A stretch of 64,000 nt of DNA from Ryuthela nishihirai (GCA_038380435.1 JAWZYU010000027.1:2849156-2913155); one strand, 5' to 3'; counted from the stretch's first letter, positions 1 through 11,491 are shown. Notes: a model not told the origin generated them from the sequence alone. Program-made: numbers and translations.

Positions 1-470
1 ATATCCCCCCCAAAAGGGGGAGGGGAATATGAAAACGATTGTTCTGCTATATCTTTGGAATGTGACAGCCGAAAGTAACAAGTTATGCATCAAATGATAG
101 CTTGTGACACGGGGTGTGCCATAGGCTATAAAAAATTGTCCCATGCTTTCTTCCCCCTAAAAAGGGGAAATATGACACCCATTATTCTGCTATATATTCT
201 GAACATGAGGGCCTACAATTATGAGTTAGGTACCAAATGAAAGCTCGCATGAGGCCTATCATAGAATGAAAAATGTCATAGAAATGAAAGCTCATATGAG
301 GACTGTCATAGGTGGGGGAAAGAATTCGAAATAGAATTATTTCGAATTCTTTCCCCCGCCTACCATGTCCTCCCCTAAAAAGGGGGCTGATTTTTGCAAG
401 GGTGGAACTTAACGAGTTAACAAAAAATCTAAAATCCCAGCTTGTGATATCTCCAATATCATGGGCTACT
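1..470 (+). repeat. Satellite-like monomers, about 140-155 bases each
   Basis: About three degenerate monomers. Each carries a run like CTAAAAAGGGGAAATATG, then a TTCTGCTATAT block, then CAAATGAAAGCT, then CATAGGCTATAAAAA. The same monomer fills 30440-31685 and, inverted, 34650-35760. The array stops exactly at a TTAA where a transposon begins (471). Between roughly 320 and 360 there is also a short inverted repeat around GAATTCTTTCCCCC. Confidence 0.75.
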
Positions 471-474
471 TTAA

Positions 475-770
475 TCCTCACCATGCTAGGCCTGAAATAC
501 TGAACTGTAACCAGGCATTTTTCCAAATGTGTTCAGGCAAAAAAAAGAAGTGAACTTTAAAACTTTTTTTGCCAAATAACTACTGAAAGGAATTATGGTA
601 TGTTGTATGCCAAATTAATCAGTATTTAATTCTGGATTTTCTAAAAATAAAACATTTAACAAAAAGATCACTAGTTTTGTTTTAACAGGGCTTTTTAGAG
701 AGGCAGGTAGTAAAAAAATGCATCTGACAAAGCAAATAAAAATTTATTTAAAAAAAAACAACCCAATAAA
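475..770 (-). mobile_element. TTAA-target DNA element, truncated copy
   Basis: Begins after TTAA (471-474) with a worn end that matches the reverse complement of the right end of the other copies (CAGGCTGGACACTGG type). It continues with the family's internal sequence (CCAAATAACTACTGAAAGGAATTATGG; ATTCTGGATTTTCT). The distal end is missing. No transposase is present. Confidence 0.65.
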
Positions 771-1300
771 CCATGATGGGCAAAAGTGCTCATCTGGGGA
801 CCATCAAAATTTTAGGTCCATGATGGCAGCCAAAGTAGTTGACGTCCTGTACAAGGTGAATAGCTGGTTTCATTTGCTTGTTTCTGTTTCGGTTCAATAT
901 TTAATAGAGACCTTAATCATTGGTTTATTAATTAATTTAATTAATAGTGCATTAATTGTTTTGTGATGTTAATTTTTGTTTAATTGTAATTAATAAAACA
1001 GAAATTTGGATAATGTGGAAACATCACACAAAGTGGGGTTACGGCATGTCAGTAGTATAACTTCTTTTATAGTGTACTTTGAGTGTAATTTTACCCGTCC
1101 TCACCCTCCCCTTGCTGATTCCTAGAGAAACTGTCGGTTCCAAGATATTGCTTAAAGGGATATATTTTTAATTTTTTTTGTTTATTTATATTTTTTTTTA
1201 CTTTTTTACACCCTCCCCCCTTCCTGACTCTTAGAGCTGTTGCTTGTTAGTTTTTTTTATATGACAAATGATAATGCTGAGGGGGAAGGAAACAAATAAA
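771..1300. other. Unassigned AT-rich intergenic or intronic DNA
   Basis: No gene, transposon terminus or clear repeat recognised. It contains AT-rich stretches such as ATTAATTTAATTAATAG near 930-950 and pyrimidine-rich runs near 1090-1220. Confidence 0.5.
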
Positions 1301-1940
1301 ATTGTGGTAAAGGTTACAAATGTCCAGAATATTTTGTAGCAGCTATTAATGAGAAGTCTTTTAAAAAAAATGTCGAGGATGTATGGCGAGGTCCTACGCT
1401 ACCACAGATATCTTTAAATGCAACATTGACCCTTTATTAAAAAGCAGAGGAATGTTTTATAGCAGATGTTAATCACAAGACGGATCTTTTAAAAACTCAA
1501 GGATGTGTGGTGTGGGTTACAAAATATCTAAAGAAGCCACAAGTGGTTTTGAAATAAACAAAAAAACATGGTAATGTTTAAAGGGACACCGCGTGGTTTG
1601 AGTTCTATTGGTGAGTGTCTGTGCATTACAAATGTCAAGAATGCTTTGTAGCAGCTGTTAATCAGAAGGAGGATGTTTAAAAAAAAGTCAAGCTTGCTTT
1701 TACAACATCGCAATTGTTGCATTTACAACATCGCAAAACCAACCTTTAAAAAAAAAAGCCGAGGATGTGTGGTAAAGGTTTCAAATGCCCAGAATATTTT
1801 GTAGCAGTTCTTAATCAGGAGACGAGTCTTTAAAAAAAAACATCGAAGATCCCCGAAACTACAAAAGATCTATTTAAATGCAACATCACAAGATAAGTCT
1901 TTTAAAAAAATTAGAGGAATGTTTTGCACCATCTGTTAAC
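1300..1940. repeat. Degenerate tandem repeat, irregular period about 120-190 bases
   Basis: The phrase TTTGTAGCAGCTGTTAATC, followed by an A-run and GTCGAGGATGTGTGG, recurs near 1332, 1452, 1642, 1796 and 1922. Copies differ by indels, so this is an old satellite or minisatellite. No open frame follows the period. Confidence 0.7.
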
Positions 1941-2954
1941 CTCTTGTGTGTTCCCGCTCACATGCTCTGCTAGGTTGTGTGAAGGATTTTCTTTATTGGG
2001 GAAAAACGCTTTTGCAGTGAATGATAAAAAAAAGGAACTGTCGATATTTCTTTACATAATCAAAATTCGTGGGTGCATCTCTTAATCGTCCAATGGAAGC
2101 GTAGAATTATAGTGTACGCAACTCTTAGAGAGTTTTTTTTTTAAGGGACACCACATGCAATGATCCCCTGGCCATCTGAGAGGCTATGAAAGGAGTGGAT
2201 ATCATCTTGGATGTTCCCATATTCAAGTTAGGGGTCGATGACATCATTAACAATGCAGTATGTTAGATCAACTCACGCTGTCTTCCTACAGAGCATATTT
2301 CAGGAGTTCTGAGGCCACTCTGCACTTATTATATGTTCTGACCCCTTGATGCTGCCCATGGTACTGTGATAGAGTGATGGTTTTTGTGGTGTGAAGACAA
2401 TATTTTTTACCTGAAATTTTCATGAGAATTATTGACTTTGGCTGTGGTTCTCTCACACCTTAAAATATCCACAAATTGGAATTACATTAATAATATTCTG
2501 TAAATGCAATAATGTCAACTTTCGAATACACAAAAAATATTTGATCATTGATTTTGTTTATCATACATACTGTATATTCCCATACATACCATAAATAAAA
2601 CTGCTCTATTTTAGATATAAATAATTAGGAGTACATCAACTTGAAAAGCATTCAAACATTTCGATAAAAAATATTACAACATATTTTATTATTTAAAATC
2701 TATTGTTCCTAAATGTTTTCAATTGCAGTCTGCTGTTCAATATGCAGCTGGGGAGGTGGTTATGAAAATAATTTGATTCATGAAAAAATTAATATTTCTT
2801 CCTACTATGCTTCAAACATTATGCATTATACATTTCAAACATTATACATTTGACAAAATTCTGTTATATATATTCTGTTAAAACAGATATTGATTCCTTA
2901 TAATTCCAGGCAAAGATGATTTGTAATTAGATTAGTTTGCTTTAAACATTTGGG
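1941..2954. other. Unassigned DNA
   Basis: Nothing recognisable on either strand: short frames only, AT-rich, no transposon ends that match other copies in the window. Confidence 0.5.
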
Positions 2955-3022
2955 AACCTCATATTCTACTCTTTAGGGCCTATAAAGGAAGATAGGCATT
3001 TTTTAAATTTTTTAATTTATAC
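2955..3022. repeat. End fragment of inverted-repeat MITE family
   Basis: TCTTTAGGGCCTATAAAGGAAGATAGGCATTTTT matches the termini of the two hairpin MITEs at 34371-34649 and 35801-36035. Only one terminus is present here. Confidence 0.55.
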
Positions 3023-3040
3023 ATGCATATATTTTTGTTA

Positions 3041-4958
3041 TTGATTATGTTATGCAGAATTCACTGGAAAGGAAAGATTCTGGCATTAATAGGTCTAATT
3101 TTCATCATGTTGATTACTTTGGCAAATGATGTTGATGAGTTGAACTCTTCCATACAACTGTTGATGAAACTGATAACAGATTTGGTGATAAAGAGAGAAA
3201 AACTAAAGTGGTGAAAAATGGCGAGGCACGTATTATATTAATCTGTAGTTCAGTTAATCTGTATGATTGCACCCTCGAGCAAGTATCTCAGTTTAATTAC
3301 CTTGGGAGCAATGCAACAGATACTGATGATGTGTGCAAGGAGATAAACATAAGAATAGGGATTACTACTGGGACTTTTAATTTTAACCCTTCCAGTGTTC
3401 AGGAAGTCTGTATACTTTCGCAGAATTCAAAATGAGATTTCGCAGAATTCAAAATGATGAATTTCAAAATTCAAAATGATCAAGGAAGTATATATTTGCT
3501 TTTAGTACAACAACAAAACAAAAAACGAATTTTTAAAAAATAATAATTACCATTTTAAATTCTTTTTTATACATATCTTATAAAAATATATAATTCAGGC
3601 TTGATAAATAATATTTTCTTTATTTCATTTGAGGCATATTTTATTAAACTATGACATAATTTGTTAAAGCCATATGATTGCCATTTCTTAGAAGCAATAT
3701 AAGGTATTGCTAATTTGTTTGGTAATATTACTCTATGTTGAAACAATCCCCTAATTTAGGTTCAGAAGTATGATTTGAACTATTATCAACATATTTTTCC
3801 TTTAAGTTTCTAAAATCTCCTGATAATTAACAAAATATTGCTATTTGTAGAAATGGAAGATTTTGGAAGTAATTATGAAATATGAACCTTTTTTTGCTAT
3901 ACTTGTAAAAAGTCTTATTAAAATTAATCTGTTTTTAAAATGTTCAAAATTTTCACTTTAATAAAATTCAGAATTAAATTGTCTTTCATTTGGTATATAA
4001 CATGACCTATTCCTATTAATTGTTATTTATTTAAAATATTCCAAAGTTGACTTGTTTATTGGACTCTGCAGCAAGTCTGGACTTTTCTCAAAGTATGGTA
4101 TGGAGAAAAATTTTCAAAACAGAAGAAATGTTTACTTTAAACAAGAAAATTATTTTTTTTTGTTATTCAGGAATAAATAGCCCTTCTATTTATGTGCATT
4201 ATAATAATTTCTTCTATTACTGTTTTTTAAATAAATTTTTATTTGTGTTGCCAAATGCATTTTTTTACTACATGACTCTAAAAAAAGTCCAATTAAAATA
4301 AAACCTGTCATCTTTTATTTTTAGAAAATGAAGAATTAAATGCTGATTAATTTGGCATATAACATGCCATAATTCCTTTCATTAGTCATTTGGTAAAAAA
4401 GTTATAAATTAAAAATTTTTTTAGGCTGACATAGGCAGAAATTAGTTTGGTCTCTGGATGGAAACCAATTTTTCGGGCTGGACACTGGAAAGGTTAAGGA
4501 TCTATGGAGATTAAGACATATACCCTTAAAGAGGCTATACAGTAGTTTGATTCCTTCTAAAGTTAGTTATGGTAGTGAAACATGTGCTCTTTGTAAACAA
4601 TATAACAGGAAATTGAATGCTTTTGATTCTAGATCAGTATCTTCGGCATCAGTTGGTTTAACTTTGTAAGTAATGATGAGATTACGCAAAGGAGTCAGCA
4701 ACCTCCTTAAAGCAGCATGTTATACAGAGAGAGACTCCTTTGGTTTGGCCATGTTGCCTGCATGGTTAATTATAAATTAGCAAATGGGGTTATGAACAGT
4801 GTGGCTAAAAGCCTCAGGAAAAGGGTGAGATGTACAATGCAGTGTGCAGACAATGTCAAATACGTTCTAGTCAGAATTAGTCTACAGTGGCTAGATGCAG
4901 TAGCTGTAGCTTAGGACAGACATGTTTGGAAAACTAAATTGCCTCCATAGCCAGTGGG
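3041..4958 (+). mobile_element. LINE copy 1 (RTE/BovB-like), 3' part, split by a TTAA element
   Basis: Broken RT-to-C-terminal coding region. 3041-3382 matches the RT end (a LANDVDELNS frame and the following INxREKTK region). After the 1.1 kb insert, 4498-4916 resumes with VSYGSETW- and LLWFGHVA-type motifs of the LINE C-terminal domain. Many stops and shifts. The element is rejoined exactly at TTAA, showing that the insert came later. Confidence 0.8.
3387..4493 (+). mobile_element. piggyBac-like non-autonomous TTAA element inside LINE copy 1
   Basis: 1107 bases bounded by TTAA at 3383-3386 and 4494-4497. The ends are inverted: CCCTTCCAGTGT on the left and ACACTGGAAAGG on the right. Both the TTAA duplication and the CCC start are typical of the piggyBac superfamily. 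No transposase frame was found. Internal sequence is shared with copies at 31686-34275 and 42650-45025. Confidence 0.85.
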
Positions 4959-4970
4959 AGGGTGGGTGGG

Positions 4971-5090
4971 TGGGTCTGCTGTCTGTCTGTATTCAATAAT
5001 GAGAGCAAATGTGATAGCGTTATACAACTGGGGGTCTGCTGTCTGTCTGTATTCATTAATGAGAGCAAATGTGATAGCATAATACAACTA
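4971..5090 (+). repeat. 60-base direct repeat, two copies
   Basis: GGGTCTGCTGTCTGTCTGTATTCA begins near 4971 and again near 5031; each is followed by the same AATGAGAGCAAATGTGATAGC. A (GGGT)n run precedes it. Confidence 0.85.
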
Positions 5091-5165
5091 AGAATGCCTG
5101 AATGCAAAACAAAGGGAAACTTATTATTGTAAATACATGTAAAAAATGTTTTTTATTTCATATTT

Positions 5166-5435
5166 TTGGTTGTTTTACCTCTGAGCGGCACTTTTTTGCA
5201 CACCATGGGCTAAATGGCCAGGTCACAAGGACCCCGAAGGCTCAGAGAAGGTTGGAGGAGGGAACCCACTGGAACAGCTGTTGGGAGACAGATGGTAGCC
5301 TCCCGTCAAGGCCATCCAGCATGTTCTTTAACGTGCACAAGGTATGGCTCTCCCACACACATGGCCATGGTTTAATGTCCATGTATAATGGTTAATCCGA
5401 CGGACGGCGGCCTTTACAAGCCCATCAGTGTTCCA
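5166..5435 (-). mobile_element. tRNA-derived SINE (family 1), head missing
   Basis: Minus-orientation copy of the about 385-base SINE. The tail side (GTTGTTTTACCTCTGAGCGGC) and the body (GGGCTAAATGGCCAGGTCAC; GGGAGACAGATGGTAGCC; CTTTAACGTGCAC) are present, but the tRNA-like head is lost beyond 5435. Confidence 0.85.
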
Positions 5436-6003
5436 TGTCTACAGGACATATCCTGTGCTTCTTTACTACTGTGTTATAACTTTCTCTAATATGTTCACTG
5501 CATCACGAGTTATGGTTGCCTTGTACTTAACTTTACTGCAGTGCAGGAATCAATTTCAAAGATCCTGCCATCACGAGTTATCAATGACTCATGGTGATGA
5601 AGCACTTTGAATTCCATTTACTAGATGGCTTTCTAGTTCCATGGTTGATTTTTTGTGATACAATGTCATACAATGTGAAAATTTGACACGTGCAGGATAA
5701 AGTGCTGACTTGTTTAGTAAAAAATGCTTTTTAAATTATCAGTGCCACATTACAGTAAAACAGTGAAAATTGGTGATAAACAGAGTAGAAGACATTCATA
5801 AGTAACTCGTGAAGCACTGTAGGCCAGACTCCAAAATTCTCTGCTGCAGTGAACATGTTACAGTTGTAAATGAAAAGAACACAAAGTGCTTGAATATTAC
5901 AAAAACAAATTTGAAGTAAAAAGTTTTTTTCAATGTTTCCAACATTCATCTTAAACTGTGATGTTATTATAAAAATTACAAAAGTTACCAATTAAATACA
6001 TAC
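5436..6003. other. HEATR5 intron sequence, unassigned
   Basis: Part of the intron after exon E. Open frames on both strands here are short and resemble no family. No exon with matching phase was found. Confidence 0.45.
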
Positions 6004-6303
6004 CTGAAGGTGAGCAAAGGTTTGGGAGTAGCACTAACACTTCTAGTGCAGAAGCAACCAATGAGGCAGATTCTTTAGAAAGCTGTTTGGTATATTTTGA
6101 ATTCTGGATCATTACAGTTCCTGTGCTAGTTGCCAGTGTTGGGCTTATTTGTGGCAACTGACGTACTAACAAGCATAAGCAGTTTTCAAGAAGAGAAAAA
6201 ACCACAGACTTTTCTGGGATTATAACACCACTCTCTCCTCCTTCTCCTAGTGATGATAGTTCTTTGTCTAAATCTTTTGGTTCCTGATTTGCTGGAGCCA
6301 AAT
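6004..6303 (-). CDS. HEATR5B: HEATR5 family protein, internal exon E (last in window)
   Basis: Exon of 300 bases on the minus strand: acceptor TTTTTAG above 6303, donor GTATGT below 6004, phase 1 at both ends. It encodes about 100 residues. An acidic linker (ELSSLGEGGESG) comes first, then PEKSVVFSLLENCLCLLVRQ, then a second helical block ending PNLCSPSG. The motifs LLVRQLPQ and LCSPxG are shared with HEATR5A/B in the same order and spacing. The C-terminal remainder of the protein must lie beyond position 1; I saw no further exon in 1-6003, so the following intron is at least 6.0 kb. An open frame running past the donor to 5951 is intron read-through, not coding. Confidence 0.9.
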
Positions 6304-6754
6304 CTAAAAATATATTAAACATGAAATTTTAGCTTTTAATTTCTTACAATACTCTTCATACTGAACAATCAAATATCTTTACATTGAACAAACTAGAGAT
6401 GCTGCATTATATCACAAACTTCACCGTATGTTTACATTGTTAATGAACACAAAATACAATCTCATAGTTCAAATTCTCACTAAACTTTCAGACTTTGCGA
6501 TCTATAATGGCTGAATACAATGTGCTATCTCATAAAGTGCAAGATTACAAAAAAGATACACTTTATTTTTATGATAGGTATAGTTCATTTTATTTAGCAT
6601 AAAAGTTATTACTAAATGTATTAAATATATGGTACGTAAAGGCATCTACACACGTACTCATCCAATCCAGCTTACTTTGAATATTTCCACAAAATAATTT
6701 TGACTTGACTTTTGGGCAATACATTTCACTGTGTCAGGGTGGGAAAATTATAAC

Positions 6755-6887
6755 TGGTCCTAAGAACCAAAACATTCCTATTGACTTCAGTCATTTTCAG
6801 CCAGGTTTTGGCACTATATCTTGTTTATGTAATTGTAGATGAATATTTCAAAATAGATTTTGGTAAATTATGAATGCAAAAACTATA
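6755..6887 (+). repeat. Intron segment duplicated at 9180-9303
   Basis: About 130 bases beginning TGGTCCTAAGAACC and ending GGTAAATTATGAATGCA. The copy at 9180-9303 has the same order with about 10-15 percent differences by eye. The two copies are direct repeats 2.4 kb apart in the intron between exons D and E. Confidence 0.8.
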
Positions 6888-7154
6888 TTAAGTATTGCAA
6901 AGGCATGTAACATTCGAAAACAAATTTTTAATTTCTTAATGCTTCTCCATTAGTTTTGCTGAAATATAAAGCATTTAATTACATATTTAAAAAAAATTAC
7001 ACAATTATGAAAAATGATTGTTTGGAGGGCAGCTAATAGAACTCTGCAACTATTAACATAGCCAAAAGAAGCATGCCTACTTTTTCTTTCAATTTGTGAT
7101 GACCCATAAAGTTCTAGCTTAGTGTAAGGTTATAACAGAATAAAAGACCATGTC

Positions 7155-7580
7155 ATCTTTCTAGGCACAATATGCTGCTCAAATGAGGTTGCTGACTACT
7201 TCTAACCTCATTATTACTAACAAAGTCAAATGACCTAATGCCCAAGTTAGTGTGTATCTAGAATCAAAGGATCAAATTTCCTGTTATCTTGCTTACAAAA
7301 GGTCCAAGTTTCACTATCATGTTCATCCTCATTGACCACATGCATCCCTTCATGTTGGACAATTTACCCTGGTGGTGATGGTGTCTACCAACAGGATAAT
7401 GCACCTTGCCATGTCGCTAAGGTGGTGCATGATTGATTCCAGGAACACGACAGTGATGTCTCCGTTTTCCTTTGGCCGGTGAAATCGCCCGACCTCATCC
7501 TCACTGATATCATAACTAGCCCTAGAAAGAACCAAACTATTATAAGGTTAATTTTAGTTTTTAGATGTATATGCTGGTTT
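7155..7580 (-). mobile_element. LINE copy 2, 3' fragment with an inserted Tc1 patch
   Basis: Minus-strand C-terminal region of the LINE (CACAATATGCTGCTCAAATG; AGAATCAAAGGATC; TTTCCTGTTATCTTG), interrupted at about 7313-7502 by Tc1 transposase sequence. It resumes with CATAACTAGCCCTAGAAAGAACC. Confidence 0.8.
7313..7502 (+). mobile_element. Internal fragment of Tc1-like transposase, no ends
   Basis: About 185 bases coding for the second catalytic region (DHMHPFML; QQDNAPCH-like), reading in the plus sense. It is an inverted near-identical copy of 8109-8290 inside the Tc1 element 600 bases away. It has no terminal repeats and sits between TCACTATCAT and TCACTGATATCAT, which look like a short target duplication. 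Confidence 0.8.
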
Positions 7581-7709
7581 TTAAGTATGTACTGCAAGGT
7601 TTTATTGTAAATTTTGTATTTTAAATTCAGCAAAAAAAAATTAAAAATTAATTTTGCCATATTCTATCAAGTATTTTACTTTAATATATATATACAGTCA
7701 TATAAGAAT

Positions 7710-7889
7710 AAGTTGTTTTTAATTTATTGTAACTACATATTAAAAAAAAAGGTTTACTAGATGTCACTGGTCTGTAAATGGTAGATAGGTAGTCACTGGA
7801 AGGAGAGCTATGCACCAATCCCCTGTGATGATGCATAGAACTGGCCAGGCCTGACACCTAATGCCTGACCCCACCTTCTCGTAGTGGAC
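7710..7889 (+). repeat. LINE 5'-region fragment, duplicated at 10770-10946
   Basis: About 178 bases (ATTTATTGTAACTACATATT through CCTTCTCGTAGTGGACCTT) nearly identical to the start of LINE copy 3, apart from an 8-base difference near 7846. It ends abruptly at the Tc1 terminus at 7890. Confidence 0.8.
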
Positions 7890-9060
7890 CTTAAATATGA
7901 CCACCTACCTAATAATGGGAATAATCACCCTTGGCCCGGATGACAGCGGCGAGACAGCGTGGCATGAATGCAATGAGGGCCTGGAAGGTTGCCAGAGGCA
8001 CAAGTGCCCATTCACACTCCAGCAGAGCACAGAGATTACGAAGATGACATGGTTGTGGGTCCGCATACTAAACCTGTTGATCCAAATGGTCCCACAATAT
8101 CTATGGGATTGAGGTCGGGCGATTTCACCGGCCAAAGGAAAACGGAGACATCACTGTCGTGTTCCTGGAATCAATCATGCACCACCTTAGCGACATGGCA
8201 AGGTGCATTATCCTGTTGGTAGACACCATCACCACCAGGGTAAATTGTCCAACATGAAGGGATGCATGTGGTCAACGAGGATGAACAGGTAGCCATTGGT
8301 GTTCAGGGAACCATCCAGTGTTACCAGCGGTCCCAGGAAAACATCCCCAGACATGCCACACTGCCACCGCCAGCCTGTACTTGACCAACAAGCATGTCTG
8401 GATTTTGGTTCTCGTGTGTCTGATGCCATATCCACCACCACCCATCATTCTATGGAGTAGAAACCTCAATTCGTTGGAGAAGGCAACTTTTTCCACTGTC
8501 CAATGATGGTAGTTCCGTGCAAACTGCAGGTGTTGTTACCTATGGACCTTGGTTAACATCAGTGCCTTTACAGAGTGTTGACTCTGCAGACCCATGTGTA
8601 ACAGGGTTCACTCTACTGTTATTGGGGACACATACATGGGTCCCCCAGTGTTCGAGTGGTCAATTACTGCACAGTTGCATGTCAATTGCCCTTTACAGTC
8701 GATGAAGGTGACGTTCTCCTCTGAGGTCAATGTGCTTTGGGGCTCCACAGTTATGACGTCTGGAGGTATTCAGTGTGCCAGCAGTCCATTCTTCGTACAC
8801 CCTTACTACATCACCTCATGAACAGCCCATGAAGTCTGCTGTTTCCAACCTTGCTTCCTCCTTTGACACAGTAGCCGATGATTATTCCTTTTTGAAGTCA
8901 GTCAAATCAATATCTCTGCCATTGTGCTCACGTTACACACTATGGCTCATTTGTCCTGGCCGGCTGCTTATATCTCCATGTGGTCGACCTTGTCATGTGC
9001 ACTCTGTGACACACCTTGGTGGGTACACTGTGATTATGTGGGTGGTCATATTATTCTAAT
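7890..9060 (-). mobile_element. Tc1-like DNA transposon, decayed
   Basis: About 1.17 kb. The ends are inverted: TATGACCACCTACCTAAT near 7896, and its counterpart on the opposite strand near 9035-9055. A minus-strand transposase can be followed in pieces: DHMHPFML near 8270, then SPDLNPID-like residues, then a C-terminal region near 7930-8100. Several stops and shifts make it inactive. It donated the patch at 7313-7502. Confidence 0.75.
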
Positions 9061-9492
9061 ACGACTATGTGATCAAAATATTTCCATCATTACTTAAAAA
9101 TCTTCGCAATTATTTAACTTTTTTTTCAAAATTATTTGGTCATTTATGCAAACAATGAACAAAGAAAATTTTTTTATGAGTGGTCCTATGAACCATAACA
9201 TACTTATTGACTTCTGTCATTTTCCACCATATTTTGGCACTGTATCTTGTTTACATAATTGTAGATGAATATTCAAAATAGATTTTGGTAAATTATGAAT
9301 GCATGCTAATGCTATGAATGCAAAGCTATGATGAATGCAGAAGCTTAACAATATAGCAGGGAAAGCTATAAATTATGCACTATTTATAGCTTTATCTGAT
9401 ACATTGTTAAGATGTGAAAGAAAATTAATTTACAAAATACTTATATTTCAGATATTTCTGCCATAATAAAAATACTACTGCATATAACTAAC

Positions 9493-9608
9493 CTTTAACA
9501 CGTTGTTTTTTTTCTGCATCCTTAATAGTCATATGAGCTTTCACAACACGTTTTGCAACTTCCATGACAGCAAGTTGGCACTGAGATGATTCTCTAGTTA
9601 ACAGAAGC
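9493..9608 (-). CDS. HEATR5B: HEATR5 family protein, internal exon D
   Basis: Exon of 116 bases on the minus strand, acceptor TTCTAG above 9608 and donor GTTAGT below 9493. The first base completes the Arg codon of exon C, giving LHRLLLTRESSQCQLAVMEV across the junction. That is the conserved HEATR5 stretch in which LTRES is followed by a hydrophobic helix. The exon then runs into a Lys-rich tail (IKDAEKKQRVK), which corresponds to the charged linker of HEATR5 before the next helical block. It leaves one base for the Asp codon that opens exon E. The exon is free of stops. Its flanks carry Tc1-like and LINE-derived repeats, and a duplicated intron segment lies just downstream of it in the plus-strand sense. 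Confidence 0.87.
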
Positions 9609-10409
9609 CTAGAAAAAGTTTCAATAATTTTTTACATGTGCTTATAAACAATTACTTCATGTGAACATTGCTACACCTATATATAAAAAAGCTCAAAATG
9701 AAGCATAAAAGGAATAAATTATAACCTCAAATCAGAAATGATAACAAAATAGAATTTAAAGATTTTCTGGGAAAATTTACAAAGTTTATTACTTTTAATG
9801 TACTAAATTCAAATATTTATTAAGTACTAAAATTTGGAAAGAAAATAATATATTAACATATCAGTGCTATCATTTCAGCAAATATGTATAGAAGTAAATT
9901 AATCCAAAATACTAATAAGGAAGCAAATTAAATATAAAAAAAAAATGGCAGCATTTAATAATTTTTTTAAATTAATAGCAATTACAAGTCTTTATATTTC
10001 ATTATTAATAGTAATTACAAGTCCTTATATTTCATTCTGAAGAAGGAATTATTGTTATCCCCTGGGAGCAAGTAGGTAAATAATTCTACTTGTGCCCTAC
10101 ATTGGACAGTAGCCAGTGGTGGATCAGAGAGGAGTGAAATGAGATTACCTCCTTATACTCTTATACTCAAAATTGAAGAGAGAGTTTTTAAGAATATGGA
10201 CAACTCTGTGGTAAGTAGCACATCAGGGGGTACATATGCAACCCCGGGTGCAGATCTACACCTTCCCTGATCCTAGGCACATGAAGCAGTAGTGTACCTT
10301 TTTCCACAGTAGTTTCTGAATTTCATATAAAAATTATTAACTTTTTTTGCTTTCATAACCATGGAAGAAGGACCTAATGTAATAAAAATGAATGTAGGAA
10401 TTTGAATGA

Positions 10410-10735
10410 TAATACAGTTTTGTTCCAACACATGCCCATACGTGCTCCAGCAGAGCACGGAGGTTCCAGAGATGATGTGGTTGTGGGTCCACAAGTGCTC
10501 TTGTCCCACAAGTGCTTTATGGGATTGAGGTCGGGTGATTTCACCGGCTAAGGGAGAATGGAGACATCGCTGTCGGTTCCTGGAACCAGTCATGCACCAC
10601 TTTAGCGGCATGGCAGAGCGCACTGTCCTGTTGGTAGACATCATCACCATCAGGGTAAACGTCCAACATGAAGGGATGCATGTGGTCAGCAAGGAAAAGT
10701 GGCAAATTGTGACAAACATGTCTGAACATGTTTCA
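10410..10735 (-). pseudogene. Tc1-like transposase fragment
   Basis: Minus-strand remnant of a DDE transposase. ADHMHPFMLDVYPDGDDVYQ is followed by QQDSALCHAAKVVHDWFQE, in which the QQD aspartate is a catalytic residue. The frame then shifts into SPLAGEITRPQSHK. N-terminal HTH and terminal repeats are absent. It is closest to the element at 7890-9060 by its shared residues. Confidence 0.75.
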
Positions 10736-11491
10736 GGCAAACAACATCAACCTTCAAACTAACTAAATATTAATGTTGTTTTTAATTTATTGTAACTACA
10801 TATTAGAAAAAAAGGTTTACTAGATGTCACTGGTCTGTAAATGGTAGATAGGTAGTCACTGGAAGGAGAGCTATGCACCAATCCCCTGTGATGATGCATA
10901 CAGGCCTGACACCTAATGCCTGACCCCACCTTCTCGTAGTGGACCTTTTGAAAGAGATACTCTCTTGTGGAAGTGAACAGAAGGGGAGGGCTGGAAGATT
11001 AGTGTGGCCAACTGATCTGAACAACTTCGGCTACTTTTTTTTCTACCCTGCTGAGGAGTGGTCAACTACACAGGGTCCTGGTGTTGACCACATAAACCTA
11101 CTGGACTGATATAGGCTCTGAGCTTGATTATGGATCCTGAATTTGCTGCACTGGTGGGCTTCTGTGGATGGAAAATTTTCTGCTGTGTTTTCTGTTTGTT
11201 TGTGGGTTGACAGCCCCAAGTGAATAGATTCACGGGATATGTTTATCAGCTGGTCGATAATCCTGACCAGAGGTTATCGCAGGCACCTGAAGTCTTTGCT
11301 TCTATTGGCATCGTCAAATTCTACATTGGAGGAAGTCTTCCAGTGTAGATGGCTTCAGCCTTTAGTGGTGGGGGAATGGGTCTTTGCCCCATGTCTGCGA
11401 TTAGGGGGCTGTATGATATTGTCGGCATTCCCTCTCTCAATAAACATAGTTTCTTTAAACATCCCACTAACCATTTTCTCTCCTTAGGTAG

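Noticed and set aside
1300..1940. CRISPR-like array
   Set aside because: Repeat units are long, irregular and diverged, with no unique spacers of constant length, and the DNA is animal.
5731..5991. 86-codon minus-strand open frame next to exon E
   Set aside because: No HEATR5-like residues, crosses a good splice donor (below 6004) and is composition-driven; treated as intron.
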